The notes beneath the pieces are model-generated. The model saw only the letters and a program-made list of their open reading frames with translations. It had not been told where the DNA came from and did no database searches. Both the position numbers and the translations under genes were made by a program. Shown in pieces: positions 15,134 through 24,007 of a stretch of 64,000 nt of DNA (position 1 is the stretch's first letter; each line of letters begins with the position of its first letter). Source of the DNA: Catellatospora sichuanensis (lineage in GTDB: Bacteria > Actinomycetota > Actinomycetes > Mycobacteriales > Micromonosporaceae); assembly GCF_007483665.1 (NCBI RefSeq), contig NZ_VIQO01000033.1, positions 94,298 to 158,297 of the forward strand. Direction: 5' to 3'.

Positions 15134-15373
15134 ATGACGGACGAGCATGCGATGCAGCGTGAACTGGAGCAGGTCGACGTGATGATCGCCGAGTTGCGCA
15201 GCCAGGCCGAGCAGATCCGGAAGGAGGTCGGCAACCGTGAGGACGGGCCCGGCGACCCCGGCGACACCACGCTGCTGATCAGTAGCGCGGAGGAGCAGGA
15301 GGCGCTGGTCGCGGTGCTGGAGGACCGCCGCGGCAAACTCCGCGAACGACTCGGCCTGGGTGCGCAGGGTTAG
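15134..15373 (+). CDS. Small coiled-coil protein of unknown function
   Basis: This is a 79-residue, mostly charged protein. Residues 6-35 (QRELEQVDVMIAELRSQAEQ onward) and 50-75 form two heptad-like helices split by a Gly/Asp/Pro-rich loop (REDGPGDPGD), so it probably folds as a helical hairpin. I do not recognise a named family. The coding look is good: strong third-position GC, an ATG start and a stop just before the converging AlkB gene. It is not obviously tied to either neighbour. Confidence 0.6.
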   Translation: MTDEHAMQRELEQVDVMIAELRSQAEQIRKEVGNREDGPGDPGDTTLLISSAEEQEALVAVLEDRRGKLRERLGLGAQG

Positions 15374-15416
15374 CTTCCCCGCGGCGACACCTCGCCCCGA
15401 ACGACCGCAGGGGCGC

Positions 15417-16049
15417 TCAGGCCACGTTGACCGGGCGGAACTGCACGCTCACCCGTGGCCCCACGTGGCGGGCCGTCTTCGGGATGCAGTGCTCCCAGGT
15501 CCGCTGGCAGGAGCCGCCCATCACGACCAGGTCGCCGTGGCCGAGCGGGAAGCGGATGCTCTGCTCACCGCCGCCGCGCGGGCGCAGCAGCAGCGGCCGG
15601 GGCTCGCCGAAGGACACGATGGCGACCATGGTGTCGGTGTGCGAACCGCGGCCGATGGTGTCGCCGTGCCAGGCCACGCTGTCGCGGCCGTCGCGGTAGA
15701 GGCACATGCCCGCGGACACGAACGGCTCGCCCAGTTCGGGGGCGTAATACTCGGTGAGCGCGGCGCGGGCCTGGGTGAGCACCGGGTGCGGCAGCGTCTC
15801 GTCGGGGCCGTACCAGCGCAGCAGCCGGGGCACGTCGACCTCGCGCTCGTACATCTCCCGCCGCTCGGCCCGCCAGTCGACCTGCTCCAGCAGCGCCTCG
15901 AGCACGTCTTCGGAGCCGTGCACCCAGCCGGTCAGGTGGTCGACCCAGGCCCCGCGGGTGAGCGGATGCCGGTTCACCGCCCCGGCCAGCGGGCCCAGGG
16001 TCGCCCGCTCATCAAGATCAAAGATTGACGGTTGGTGTACGTGCGCCAT
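15417..16049 (-). CDS. AlkB-like 2-oxoglutarate/Fe(II) dioxygenase
   Basis: The 210-residue protein carries the AlkB iron and cofactor residues: AWHGDTIG (His-x-Asp), the distal His in TWEHCIPK, and the arginine pair in GPRVSVQFR that holds 2-oxoglutarate. AlkB enzymes remove methyl groups from damaged bases by oxidation. The conserved substrate-side stretch RLLRWYGPDE and the SAGMCLYRDGRDSVAWH region also fit. The frame extends upstream to 16301, but homology begins at MAHVHQPSIFDLDERA, so ATG 16049 is chosen. It stands alone, with no ada or alkA gene nearby. Confidence 0.88.
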   Translation of the reverse strand: MAHVHQPSIFDLDERATLGPLAGAVNRHPLTRGAWVDHLTGWVHGSEDVLEALLEQVDWRAERREMYEREVDVPRLLRWYGPDETLPHPVLTQARAALTEYYAPELGEPFVSAGMCLYRDGRDSVAWHGDTIGRGSHTDTMVAIVSFGEPRPLLLRPRGGGEQSIRFPLGHGDLVVMGGSCQRTWEHCIPKTARHVGPRVSVQFRPVNVA

Positions 16050-16271
16050 GACCAGGGATTCTATACCCGCTTCGAACACGGGTACCAATCCACGGGATTC
16101 GCTACCCTGACTGGGTGGCCGACCGGACGGCAGGGCATGATGACTGCCGAAGCGCTCCCAGAGGGCATATCCAATCACGACTGTTGTATGTGGTGTCGAA
16201 CCGCCTGTCGGGGATGGACGAGGATAGTATGCCGCCCGGGAGCGCAACTGAAAGTCGACTGAGGGTGTCGT

Positions 16272-18419
16272 ATGAGGCCGCTGGGAACCACCGACCCGCA
16301 CTCCGTAGCAACCTACCGGCTGGTCGGCGTACTCGGCGGCGGCGGCATGGGACGCGTCTACCTGGGACAGTCACCGGCCGGGCGATACGTCGCGATCAAG
16401 GTGATCCGCCCGGAGCTGGCCGCCGACCCGATGTTCCGCCGCCGGTTCGGCCGTGAGGTGGCCGCGGCGCGCCTGGTGAACCCGCTGTTCACCGCCGCGG
16501 TCGTCGACGCCGACACCGAGGCCGAGTCGCCCTGGCTCGCCACCACCTACATCGAGGGACCCAGCGTGGAGCAGCGGGTGCGCTCCAGCGGCCCGCTGTC
16601 GGTCACCGCCGTGCTCACCCTCGCCACCGGCCTTGCCGAGGCGCTGGCCTCCATCCACCGCGCCGGGCTGGTGCACCGCGACCTCAAGCCGGCCAACATC
16701 CTGCTCGACGACACCGGCCCGCACATCATCGACTTCGGCATCGCGCTGTCCTCCGACGCCGAGCGCATGACCACCGGCGTCAACGTCGGCACCCCGTCGT
16801 ACATGGCTCCCGAGCGCATCCAGGGTGAGGACGCCGGATCGCCGGGCGACATCTTCTCCCTCGGCGCCACCCTGTACTTCGCCGCCACCGGACGCACCCT
16901 GATCAGCGGCGGCAGCATGTTCGAGCAGATCAACCAGGTGACCCAGGGCCGGTTCGACCTGGCCGCGCTGCCGATCCAGCTGCGCCCTTTCGTCGTGCGC
17001 TGCATCAGCCTGCGCCCGCAGGACCGCCCCACCGCCAAGGAGCTGTCCCGGATCCTCATCGGCACCGGCGTGTCGACCCCGACGCCCGGCTGGTTCCAGC
17101 CGCTGATCGCGCTGCCCGGCGGCGAGCCGCAGACCTTCGAGCCGCCCGCGCCGACCTGGGGCACCCCGAAGGTGTGGCAGCGGCGGCCGGTCCTGGCCGG
17201 CGCGGTGCTGGGCGCGCTCGGGCTGGCCGCGGGCGGCGCTTGGGCGGTCACCCGCGGCGGCGCGGACCCCGGCGCGCCGGACGGATCGGACCCGGCAACC
17301 GCGGGGCCGGGCGGCTCGCCGCCACCGACCGGGCCGCTGCGGCCGGGGGCGCTGCGCTGGCAGACCAACTCGCGGACCGCGCCGGGTCCGTTCCACCTCG
17401 TGGCCGCCGAGGACGGGCGGCTGATCGGCACGGACGGGCCGCGGGTGTTCGCCATCGACCCGCCCGGTCCGGGCCAGAACCAGGCCTGGAGCGTACGGAT
17501 CGACGCCGAGCCGGTCATCGTCCGCGACTGGGGGCCGGCCGTGCTGGTCAGCACGGACAGCCGGCTGTGGCGGGTGGAGAACGAGACCGGCAACCTGGGC
17601 TTCAAGGGCATCGACGCGGGCGGGACGGTCGGCGAGGTCGCGCTCGCCCCGGACCGGGCCTTCGTCGGGCTGCCCGCCTCGGTGCGCGCGTTCAACCGGG
17701 TCGGCGCGCCGGTGTGGCGCAAGGACGTGACGGAGTCGCCGCTGGTGGCCGACATGTCCTGGCTGGTCACCCGGCAGGAGCGCAACGGCACGGTGACGGT
17801 CACGCTGCGCGACGCGGCCACCGGCGATCAGAAGTGGCAGGCGTCGTACAAGCTCGCACCCCCGCCACCGGACGCCGGTCGGGGTGGGCCCGGCGGGCCC
17901 GGCGGTCCGGGCGGTCCCGGCGGCGGCCCGCCCGAGGACGCCTGGGAGGCCGTCGAAGCCCGGCTGGGCCCCGCGCACCTGCTGCTGCGCGAGGGCGGCG
18001 AACTGCGGGTGATCCGGCTGTCCGACGGCGAGATCATGTGGCACAAGCTGTGGCAGAAGCCGGTGGCCGGGGTCGAACTGATCGGCGACACGGTGGTGAT
18101 GGCCGCCGACCGCATCTACGGGTTCCGCACCGACACCGGCGTGGAGCGCTGGAACATCTCCGCACGCGGTGGCCGGCTGGCCGCCTCGCCGGACGGCAAG
18201 CTCTGCTACGTGGTGGCCCAGCAGCGTTTCGCCGCGATCGATCTCGCGATCGGCGACGCCGCCTGGTCCGAGCCGCTGCCCGCGGACGCACGCGAGGAGA
18301 ACGTCAGCCGCCTGGTGGTGCGGCATCCGACCGCGTACGTCCTGCTGCGGCCCCCTCCCTTCAAGGACGGCGACACGCCCGACGTGCTCGCGATCTCGCT
18401 CGTCTCCGGGCCGCGATAG
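16272..18419 (+). CDS. Membrane Ser/Thr protein kinase with PQQ-like beta-propeller sensor
   Basis: The 715-residue protein starts with a complete Hanks-type kinase domain (about residues 14-270). It shows the Gly-rich loop LGGGGMGRVY, Lys43 in AIKVI, HRDLKPANILLDD, DFGIAL and the APE-equivalent MAPERIQGE. A proline-rich linker, one membrane helix (about residues 305-325) and an external half follow. The external half is made of repeats such as RVFAIDPPGPGQNQAW and RIYGFRTDTGVERWN, typical of PQQ-like propellers. A Gly/Pro tract (GGPGGPGGPGGPGGG) interrupts the propeller. The domain order suggests that an external signal is read by the propeller and passed to the kinase. The 222-base upstream gap contains AT-rich stretches but no clear promoter pair. 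Confidence 0.9.
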   Translation: MRPLGTTDPHSVATYRLVGVLGGGGMGRVYLGQSPAGRYVAIKVIRPELAADPMFRRRFGREVAAARLVNPLFTAAVVDADTEAESPWLATTYIEGPSVEQRVRSSGPLSVTAVLTLATGLAEALASIHRAGLVHRDLKPANILLDDTGPHIIDFGIALSSDAERMTTGVNVGTPSYMAPERIQGEDAGSPGDIFSLGATLYFAATGRTLISGGSMFEQINQVTQGRFDLAALPIQLRPFVVRCISLRPQDRPTAKELSRILIGTGVSTPTPGWFQPLIALPGGEPQTFEPPAPTWGTPKVWQRRPVLAGAVLGALGLAAGGAWAVTRGGADPGAPDGSDPATAGPGGSPPPTGPLRPGALRWQTNSRTAPGPFHLVAAEDGRLIGTDGPRVFAIDPPGPGQNQAWSVRIDAEPVIVRDWGPAVLVSTDSRLWRVENETGNLGFKGIDAGGTVGEVALAPDRAFVGLPASVRAFNRVGAPVWRKDVTESPLVADMSWLVTRQERNGTVTVTLRDAATGDQKWQASYKLAPPPPDAGRGGPGGPGGPGGPGGGPPEDAWEAVEARLGPAHLLLREGGELRVIRLSDGEIMWHKLWQKPVAGVELIGDTVVMAADRIYGFRTDTGVERWNISARGGRLAASPDGKLCYVVAQQRFAAIDLAIGDAAWSEPLPADAREENVSRLVVRHPTAYVLLRPPPFKDGDTPDVLAISLVSGPR

Positions 18420-18447
18420 CGGCGGGCGGCGCGACGCCGCCCGCCGC
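18419..18447. terminator. 12-bp-stem hairpin between convergent kinase and mscL genes
   Basis: GCGGCGGGCGGC (18419-18430) and GCCGCCCGCCGC (18436-18447) pair perfectly over a five-base loop. The left arm begins at the last base of the kinase stop and the right arm ends six bases before the mscL stop, so it probably ends both transcripts. Confidence 0.65.
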
Positions 18448-18452
18448 GTGGC

Positions 18453-18884
18453 TCAGCGGTCGGCGGGCTGCTCGTTCTCGTGGCGGACGGCCTGCGCGGG
18501 CACCCGGCCGGCGACCAGCGCGTCACGGATCTCGGTGAGCAGCCGGATGTCCTCGGTCACCGGCGCGGGCTCGGGCTCCTTGCCCTTGTTGCGCCGCTCG
18601 GCCAGCTTGTTCATCGGCAGCACGACCAGGAAGTAGAGCACCGCAGCGGTCATCACGAACGTGATCACCGCACTCAGGAAGCCACCGAAGTCCAGTTTGC
18701 CCGACCCCAGCTCGACCGAGAGGCCGTCGGCCTTGCCCGGGGCGCCGATGAAGTCGATCACGGGGGTCAGGAACGAGGCCGTGAAGCTGGTGACCAGACC
18801 GGTGAACGCCGCGCCGATGACCACACCGACGGCCAGGTCGACGACGTTGCCGCGCATGATGAAGTTCTTGAAGCCGCTAAACAT
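18453..18884 (-). CDS. mscL: Large-conductance mechanosensitive channel MscL
   Basis: The 143-residue protein begins MFSGFKNFIMRGNVVDLAVG, matching the N-terminal helix and first membrane helix of MscL. A periplasmic loop, the second membrane helix (FLSAVITFVMTAAVLYFLVV) and a charged cytoplasmic tail (MNKLAERRNKGKEPEP) follow. The channel opens under membrane tension to release solutes during osmotic downshock. I prefer ATG 18884 to the GTG at 18893. Homologues start at this position, and a TACGGT -10 box overlaps the GTG and ends seven bases before the ATG, implying a leaderless message. It is not coupled to the phenolic-lipid genes upstream (60-base gap). Confidence 0.95.
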   Translation of the reverse strand: MFSGFKNFIMRGNVVDLAVGVVIGAAFTGLVTSFTASFLTPVIDFIGAPGKADGLSVELGSGKLDFGGFLSAVITFVMTAAVLYFLVVLPMNKLAERRNKGKEPEPAPVTEDIRLLTEIRDALVAGRVPAQAVRHENEQPADR

Positions 18885-18891
18885 GTCCCAC

Positions 18892-18897
18892 ACCGTA
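18892..18897 (-). promoter_or_regulatory. -10 box of mscL (leaderless start)
   Basis: TACGGT on the minus strand ends seven bases before ATG 18884. This places the transcription start at or next to the start codon. No good -35 element is seen. Confidence 0.4.
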
Positions 18898-18944
18898 TCC
18901 GAGTGCCCGGCCCGACCCGCGGGTCCGACACAGTGATGTAACGC

Positions 18945-19976
18945 CTATCCAGCCAACACGTTCACCGCACCGCGGAACAGCGGCGGAACCGCGACGCAGA
19001 TCGGCACCACCGCGCCGCGCACCGGCCGGGCCGCAGTCAGCAGCACCAGCCCGCGGGTGAGCAGGCGGTAGGTGCGGGTGCGCCGCCGCCACTGCGCCTC
19101 GTACCCGGCGAGGTCGCCGCTGACCAGCGCGGACACCGCCGCCTCGGCCTGGTTCAGGGCCAGGCTGACCCCCTCGCCGGTGAGCGCGTCCTCGTATCCG
19201 GCGGCGTCGCCGACCAGCAGCACCCGGCCCCGGACCCGGGCCGCGACCGTGCGGCGCAATGGGCCCGCACCACGCACGGGCCCGTCCGGCGCCGCGCCGC
19301 CGAGTCGCGCCTTCAGTTCCGGGAAACCGTCGAGCAGCGTCTCGTAGCCAAGCCCGGACCGGCGGTGCAGGATCGCGACCCCGACCAGGTCGGGCGCGAC
19401 CGGGGTGACGTAGGCCTCGGCGTGCGCCGACCACCACACCTCGACCAGGTCCGACCACGGCGCGACGGGGTAGTGCCGCCGCTGCCCGAAACGCGCCGGG
19501 GCACCGGCCGCCGAGGCGATGCCCGCTTCCCGGCGTACCCGGGAGTGCAGGCCGTCGGCGCCGACCAGCCAGCGCGCGCGTACCCCCGCAGCTTCCACGC
19601 CGTGGTCGTCCTGCCGCAGTCCGGCGACGCGCCCGGCCACCCAGGCGATCCCGGCCTGTGCCGCGCGCTCGCGCAGCGCGGCCTGCAGGGTGGTGCGGCG
19701 CACCCCGCGGCCCGGACCGGCCGCGAAGCGGGCGTGGGCCGAGCGCTGTCCCGCGCGGTAGGCGATGCCGTGGAAGGGCACCCCCGCCGGGTCGACGCCG
19801 AGAGCCAGCAGCCGGGCCAGCCCACCGGGCATCAACCCCTCGCCGCAGGCCTTGTCGATCGGGTCGGCGCGCGGCTCGGCAACCACCACCGACATCCCCG
19901 CCTGCCGCGCCAGCAGTGCGGTCGCCAGCCCCGCCGGCCCGGCACCCGCGACCAGCAGATCGGCGTCGAAGCTCAC
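18945..19976 (-). CDS. FAD-dependent hydroxylase/oxidoreductase (SrsC-like)
   Basis: The 343-residue protein begins with the FAD-binding dinucleotide fold (ADLLVAGAGPAGLATALLARQAG, GxGxxG at residues about 9-14). It has the conserved second FAD motif GRVLLVGDAAGYEDALTGEG, as in PHBH-type hydroxylases and geranylgeranyl-reductase-like enzymes. Its start is GTG 19976, inside a GTGA overlap with the methyltransferase gene. It is third in a PKS-methyltransferase-flavoprotein operon, the same order as srsABC of Streptomyces griseus. There, the flavoprotein hydroxylates alkylresorcinols to give alkylquinols/quinones. The role here rests on that context. Confidence 0.82.
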   Translation of the reverse strand: MSFDADLLVAGAGPAGLATALLARQAGMSVVVAEPRADPIDKACGEGLMPGGLARLLALGVDPAGVPFHGIAYRAGQRSAHARFAAGPGRGVRRTTLQAALRERAAQAGIAWVAGRVAGLRQDDHGVEAAGVRARWLVGADGLHSRVRREAGIASAAGAPARFGQRRHYPVAPWSDLVEVWWSAHAEAYVTPVAPDLVGVAILHRRSGLGYETLLDGFPELKARLGGAAPDGPVRGAGPLRRTVAARVRGRVLLVGDAAGYEDALTGEGVSLALNQAEAAVSALVSGDLAGYEAQWRRRTRTYRLLTRGLVLLTAARPVRGAVVPICVAVPPLFRGAVNVLAG

Positions 19977-20491
19977 GCGGTGGCCTCGGCCAGTGCGGCG
20001 TCCTCCACCCGGATGCGCACGGCCAGCAGGGCGAAGTTGAGCAGGGTGAAGGTCAGCGCGGTGAGCCAGGCGCTGTGCACCAGTGGCAGGGCGAAGCCCT
20101 CCACCACGACGGCCAGGTAGTTGGGGTGTTTGAGCCAGCGGTACGGCCCGCGGTCCACCAGCGGCAGCCCCGGCACCACGATGACCAGGGTGTTCCACCG
20201 ACGGCCCAGGGTCGTCACGCACCACCAGCGCAGCGCCTGGCTCGCGACGACCAGGGCCAGCATGGTCCAGCCGAGAGCGGGCAGGAACGGCCGGTCCAGC
20301 AGCCACACCTCGGCCAGGCATCCGGCCAGCAGCGCGGTGTGCAGGGCCACCATGTACGGGTAGTGGCCGCGGCCGTACTCGCGTCCGCCGTTGGCCAGGG
20401 CCCAGGCCGCGTGGCGCTTCGACACCACCAGTTCCACCAGGCGTTCGGCGGCCACCGCCAGGATCAGCAGGGTGTACGCGAGCACGCTCAC
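19973..20491 (-). CDS. Isoprenylcysteine-carboxylmethyltransferase-type membrane methyltransferase (SrsB-like)
   Basis: The 172-residue protein has about four membrane helices. It ends with the ICMT/PEMT signature GPYRWLKHPNYLAVVVEGFALPL, which binds S-adenosylmethionine at the membrane surface. The GTG start (20491) overlaps the PKS stop as GTGA, and its own stop overlaps the flavoprotein start in the same way, so the three proteins are made as a set. In the srs system the matching enzyme O-methylates the resorcinol ring of the phenolic lipid; I infer the same here. It is unlikely to methylate prenylated proteins. Confidence 0.82.
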   Translation of the reverse strand: MSVLAYTLLILAVAAERLVELVVSKRHAAWALANGGREYGRGHYPYMVALHTALLAGCLAEVWLLDRPFLPALGWTMLALVVASQALRWWCVTTLGRRWNTLVIVVPGLPLVDRGPYRWLKHPNYLAVVVEGFALPLVHSAWLTALTFTLLNFALLAVRIRVEDAALAEATA

Positions 20492-21570
20492 CACCTCAGC
20501 AGGACGAGTTCGGAGCAGAACCCCGGTCCCATGGCGATCATGAGTCCGGGTTGGTCTTCGCGTGGCGGGCCGCTCATCGCCTCGTGCAGCACGTCCAGCA
20601 CCGACACCGACGACAGGTTGCCCCGGCCGGCCAGCGACCGCCGGGTCGGCAGCAGCGCCTCCGGCGGCAGGTCGAGAACCTTCTCGATGGTGTCGATGAC
20701 CTTCGGCCCGCCGGGGTGGCAGATCCACGTCGCGACGTCGAGGGAGTCGACGTCATGGTCGGTCAGGAAGCCGCGCACGTCGCCGCCGAGGAAACGCTCG
20801 GCTATCGGGGCGACCTCGTTGGACAGCACGATCTGGAAGCCGCTGGACCCGATGCGCCAGCCCATCACCTGCTCGGTGTCCGGGTAGAGGCGGCTGCGGG
20901 TGGCCAGCACCCGCGGCCGGCCCGGCTGTGCGGTGGCCCGCCGCCCGCCGACCATGACCACCGCGGCCGCGCCGTCGCCGAACAGGCTGGACGCGACCAG
21001 GTTGGCGTGCGTGGTGTCCTGCTGCTGCACGGTCAGCGAGCACAGCTCGACCGCCAGCAGCACCGCCACCTGGTCGGGAAAGCCCCGCAGGTAGTCGTGC
21101 AGCCGGGCCACACCGGCCGCGCCGGCCACGCAGCCCAGGCCGAACAGCGGCAGCCGCTTCACGTCGGGACGCAGGCCGACCCGCGCCGCCAGCCGGGCGT
21201 CCAGCGACGGCACGGCCAAGCCGGTGACGCTCGTGGTCGCGATGAGATCGACCTCGTCGGGGCGCACCCCGGCCGCGTCCAGCGCCTCGCGCAGCGCGGC
21301 CTCGCCCAACTCCTGCGCCACCTCGATGAACGCGTCGTTGGCCTGGGTGAAGCCGGTCAGCCCGGCGTACCGGTCCAGCGGCAGCGCCAGGTGGCGCGTC
21401 TGCACGCCGGTCGTCCGTCCGAAGCGGGCGAACACCTCGCGTCCGGGATGCTCGCCGGGCAGGCACATCGCGGTGAACTCGGCGACGATCTCCTCCTGGC
21501 GGTAGCGATGCGCCGGAAAGGCCAGCCGCACCGCCGACACCTGCGGCGCCGACTCATCGATGTGAATCAT
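20488..21570 (-). CDS. Type III polyketide synthase (SrsA-like alkylresorcinol/alkylpyrone synthase)
   Basis: The 360-residue enzyme has the chalcone-synthase-type catalytic triad. The nucleophile Cys lies in PLFGLGCVAGAAG, the His in CHPGGPKVID and the Asn in GRGNLSSVSVL. GFCSELVLL at the C-terminus is also typical. Such enzymes extend a fatty acyl starter with malonyl-CoA and cyclise it into alkylresorcinols or alkylpyrones. Start at ATG 21570 is chosen because homologues begin there and a -10 box ends six bases upstream. The ORF could extend to 21723. It leads a tightly overlapped operon with SrsB- and SrsC-like genes, so the product is probably a methylated phenolic or quinone lipid for the envelope. 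Confidence 0.9.
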   Translation of the reverse strand: MIHIDESAPQVSAVRLAFPAHRYRQEEIVAEFTAMCLPGEHPGREVFARFGRTTGVQTRHLALPLDRYAGLTGFTQANDAFIEVAQELGEAALREALDAAGVRPDEVDLIATTSVTGLAVPSLDARLAARVGLRPDVKRLPLFGLGCVAGAAGVARLHDYLRGFPDQVAVLLAVELCSLTVQQQDTTHANLVASSLFGDGAAAVVMVGGRRATAQPGRPRVLATRSRLYPDTEQVMGWRIGSSGFQIVLSNEVAPIAERFLGGDVRGFLTDHDVDSLDVATWICHPGGPKVIDTIEKVLDLPPEALLPTRRSLAGRGNLSSVSVLDVLHEAMSGPPREDQPGLMIAMGPGFCSELVLLRW

Positions 21571-21576
21571 GTACCG

Positions 21577-21582
21577 ACAGTA
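21577..21582 (-). promoter_or_regulatory. -10 box of the phenolic-lipid operon (leaderless start)
   Basis: TACTGT on the minus strand ends six bases before ATG 21570, and no Shine-Dalgarno sequence is present. That spacing fits a leaderless message. The -35 region is weak. Confidence 0.45.
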
Positions 21583-21741
21583 CCGTCCGCAGGTCCGCTT
21601 GCCCACGAACGCCGCGTGGACCGGGCGGGCACAAAGGACCGCGCGTCGCCTGCGGGTCATGATCGCCGTTTCGGCTCGGAAGTTGTGGCCAGTCCGGAGG
21701 TTCTGACACCGAACAACGACCATGGCGGCGGGGCGCCGACG

Positions 21742-21782
21742 ACGAAGCTCCGCCGGCCCTGGTCGGGCGGGCGGAGCTTCGT
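21742..21782 (-). terminator. 13-bp-stem hairpin after der
   Basis: Arms 21742-21754 and 21770-21782 (ACGAAGCTCCGCC and its complement) are perfect, with a 15-base loop. It lies 14 bases after the der stop and probably terminates the cmk-der transcript. Confidence 0.6.
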
Positions 21783-21796
21783 GAGTGGATCAGCGG

Positions 21797-23221
21797 TCAG
21801 CCGTGGGTCTTGCCGCGGCCGCCGGGGCCCTTCTCCTTGCGGGGCTTGACCGAGATGTCGATCGGGCTGCCCTCGAAGCCGAACTCCTCGCGCAGCTTGC
21901 GCTCCACGAACCGGATGTAGCCCGGGTCCAGCGGCTGCGTCGTGAACAGCACGAACTTCGGCGGAGAGATGCTCGGCTGGGTCGCGAACAGGATGCGCGG
22001 GGCGCGGCCGCCGCGCACCGGGTGCGGGGTCGCCTGCACCAGCGCGGTCAGCCACTGGTTGAGCTGCCCGGTCGAGATGCGCTTCTCCCAGCTGGCCAGC
22101 GCCTGGCGCAGCGCCGGGGCGAGCTTCTCGACGGCACGGCCGGTCAGCGCGGAGATGTTGACGCGCAGCGCCCACGGGATGCGCTTGAGCTCCCGGTCGA
22201 TCTCCTTGTCCAGGTAGTGCCGCCGGTCGGCGTCGACCAGGTCCCATTTGTTGAAGGCGAGCACCACGCCGCGGCCGGCCTCCGACACCATCGACAGCAG
22301 GCGCTGGTCCTGCTCGCTGATGACCTCGCTGGAGTCCAGCAGCACGACGGTGACCTCGGAGGTCTCGATCGCGGCGGCGGTGCGCAGCGAGGCGAAGTAC
22401 TCCGTGCCGCTGGCCTTGCCGACGCGCTTGCGCAGGCCCGCGGTGTCGACGAACTGCCACGTCTCGCCGCCGATGACGACCAGCGAGTCGACCGGGTCGA
22501 CCGTGGTGCCGGCGACCGGGTCGACGACCGAGCGCTCCTCCCGGGCGAGCCGGTTGAGCAGGCTGGACTTGCCGACGTTGGGGCGGCCGACCAGCGCCAC
22601 GCGGCGCGGGCCGCGCGGGCCGGGCACGTGGTCCTCCAGCGGCGCCTGCTTCGGGAACGCGGCGAGCACCGCGTCGAGCAGGTCGCCCGAGCCGCGGCCG
22701 TGCAGCGCCGACACGGGCCACGGCTGGCCCAGGCCGAGCGACCACAGCGCGTGGACCTCGTACTCCATGTTCTGGTTGTCGGCCTTGTTCGCCACCAGCA
22801 GCACCGGCTTGGAGCTGCGGCGCAGCATCTTCACCGCGGCCGCGTCCTCGTCGGTCGCGCCGATGGACGAGTCGACCACGAACAGCACCACGTCGGCGGC
22901 GGCGATGGCGGCCTCGGCCTGCGCGGCGATGGCCGCGGCCCGGTCCTTGGCGTCGGGTTCCCAGCCGCCGGTGTCGACGACGGTGAACTTGCGGCCCGAC
23001 CAGTTGGCGTCGTACGCCACCCGGTCACGGGTCACGCCGGGGATGTCCTCGACCACCGCCTGGCGGCGGCCGATGATGCGGTTGACGAGGGTGGACTTGC
23101 CCACGTTGGGGCGGCCCACCACCGCCAGGACCGGCTGCGGCGTGATGACCGGCGTGACCGGAGGAGCCTCCGGCAGCGGCTGCTCCACTACCTCCAGCTC
23201 GGTCCACTCTGTGTTGCTCAT
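21797..23221 (-). CDS. der: Ribosome biogenesis GTPase Der (EngA)
   Basis: The 474-residue protein has two tandem G domains, the hallmark of Der. The first P-loop is [14 protein letters not shown] (about residues 36-49) with NKAD as the guanine motif. The second is [14 protein letters not shown] (about residues 212-225) with NKWD. A KH-like C-terminal domain follows ([26 protein letters not shown]). Der binds the 50S precursor and is essential for its maturation. A 30-residue N-terminal Pro/Glu-rich lead precedes domain 1. The start overlaps the cmk stop by four bases (ATGA), as in many actinobacteria. Confidence 0.97.
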   Translation of the reverse strand: MSNTEWTELEVVEQPLPEAPPVTPVITPQPVLAVVGRPNVGKSTLVNRIIGRRQAVVEDIPGVTRDRVAYDANWSGRKFTVVDTGGWEPDAKDRAAAIAAQAEAAIAAADVVLFVVDSSIGATDEDAAAVKMLRRSSKPVLLVANKADNQNMEYEVHALWSLGLGQPWPVSALHGRGSGDLLDAVLAAFPKQAPLEDHVPGPRGPRRVALVGRPNVGKSSLLNRLAREERSVVDPVAGTTVDPVDSLVVIGGETWQFVDTAGLRKRVGKASGTEYFASLRTAAAIETSEVTVVLLDSSEVISEQDQRLLSMVSEAGRGVVLAFNKWDLVDADRRHYLDKEIDRELKRIPWALRVNISALTGRAVEKLAPALRQALASWEKRISTGQLNQWLTALVQATPHPVRGGRAPRILFATQPSISPPKFVLFTTQPLDPGYIRFVERKLREEFGFEGSPIDISVKPRKEKGPGGRGKTHG

Positions 23222-23886
23222 GCTGCCTTCCTTGTTGTCAGCAGCCGGTGCAGCTCGCTGACAACCTCATCGATGCCCAGCTCGGTCGAGTCGAGCACCA
23301 CCGCGTCGGCGGCCTGCTGCAACGGGTTGACCTTGCGGGTGGAGTCCAGGTGATCACGACGGGCCAGGGCGGCCTCGGTCGCAGCGTGGTCGCCGGCGGT
23401 CTCGGCGCTGCGCCGGCGCGCCCGCTCGGCGGAGGAAGCGGTCAGGAAGACCTTGAGGTCGGCGTCGGGGGCGACCACGGTGCCGATGTCGCGGCCCTCG
23501 ACCACGATCCGGGCGGACTCCTCGATGATCGCGCGCTGGCGGGCGGTGAGCACCTGCCGGACGAACGGCACGGCGGAGACCGCCGACACTGCCGCGGTGA
23601 CCTCGCCGCCGCGGATCGGGCCGTCCACGTTCTCGCCGTTCACGCTGATCGACGGCCGCTCGGGGTCGGTCGTGATGATCAGCTCGCAGTCGACGGCCAC
23701 CTTGGCGATGCCGTCGGGGTCGGTGAGGTCCACCCCGGCCTGCAGCACGGCCCAGGTCAGCGCCCGATACATGGCGCCGGTGTCGAGGTAGCGTGCGTCC
23801 AGGCGCCGAGCCAACCGGCGCGACACCGTCGACTTGCCCGAGCCCGAGGGCCCGTCCACCGCGACCACGCAGCGCAGTTCAGCCAC
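23218..23886 (-). CDS. cmk: Cytidylate kinase
   Basis: This 222-residue kinase phosphorylates CMP and dCMP. The P-loop [16 protein letters not shown] is at residues about 10-25. [17 protein letters not shown] and [23 protein letters not shown] are characteristic Cmk motifs of the CMP-binding and lid regions. The GTG at 23886 is chosen because GGAGG lies seven bases upstream; the frame runs on to 23943 without a better site. Cmk and Der are coupled. In mycobacteria rluB sits directly upstream of cmk, but here about 14 kb of other genes separates them. Confidence 0.95.
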   Translation of the reverse strand: MAELRCVVAVDGPSGSGKSTVSRRLARRLDARYLDTGAMYRALTWAVLQAGVDLTDPDGIAKVAVDCELIITTDPERPSISVNGENVDGPIRGGEVTAAVSAVSAVPFVRQVLTARQRAIIEESARIVVEGRDIGTVVAPDADLKVFLTASSAERARRRSAETAGDHAATEAALARRDHLDSTRKVNPLQQAADAVVLDSTELGIDEVVSELHRLLTTRKAA

Positions 23887-24007
23887 GACCCATCCTCCGC
23901 CTCTAGGTTTGATGCTCCCATTCTGCCCGGTCCGTCCGGACACCGATCAGGCAGAGGGTCCGAAGGCGGTGTAGAACACGTCCCGCAGGCCACAACCGGC
24001 CCATGGG

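Noticed and set aside
20488..21723. Longer PKS start at 21723
   Set aside because: The added 51 residues are not part of the type III PKS fold, and the -10 box fits ATG 21570.
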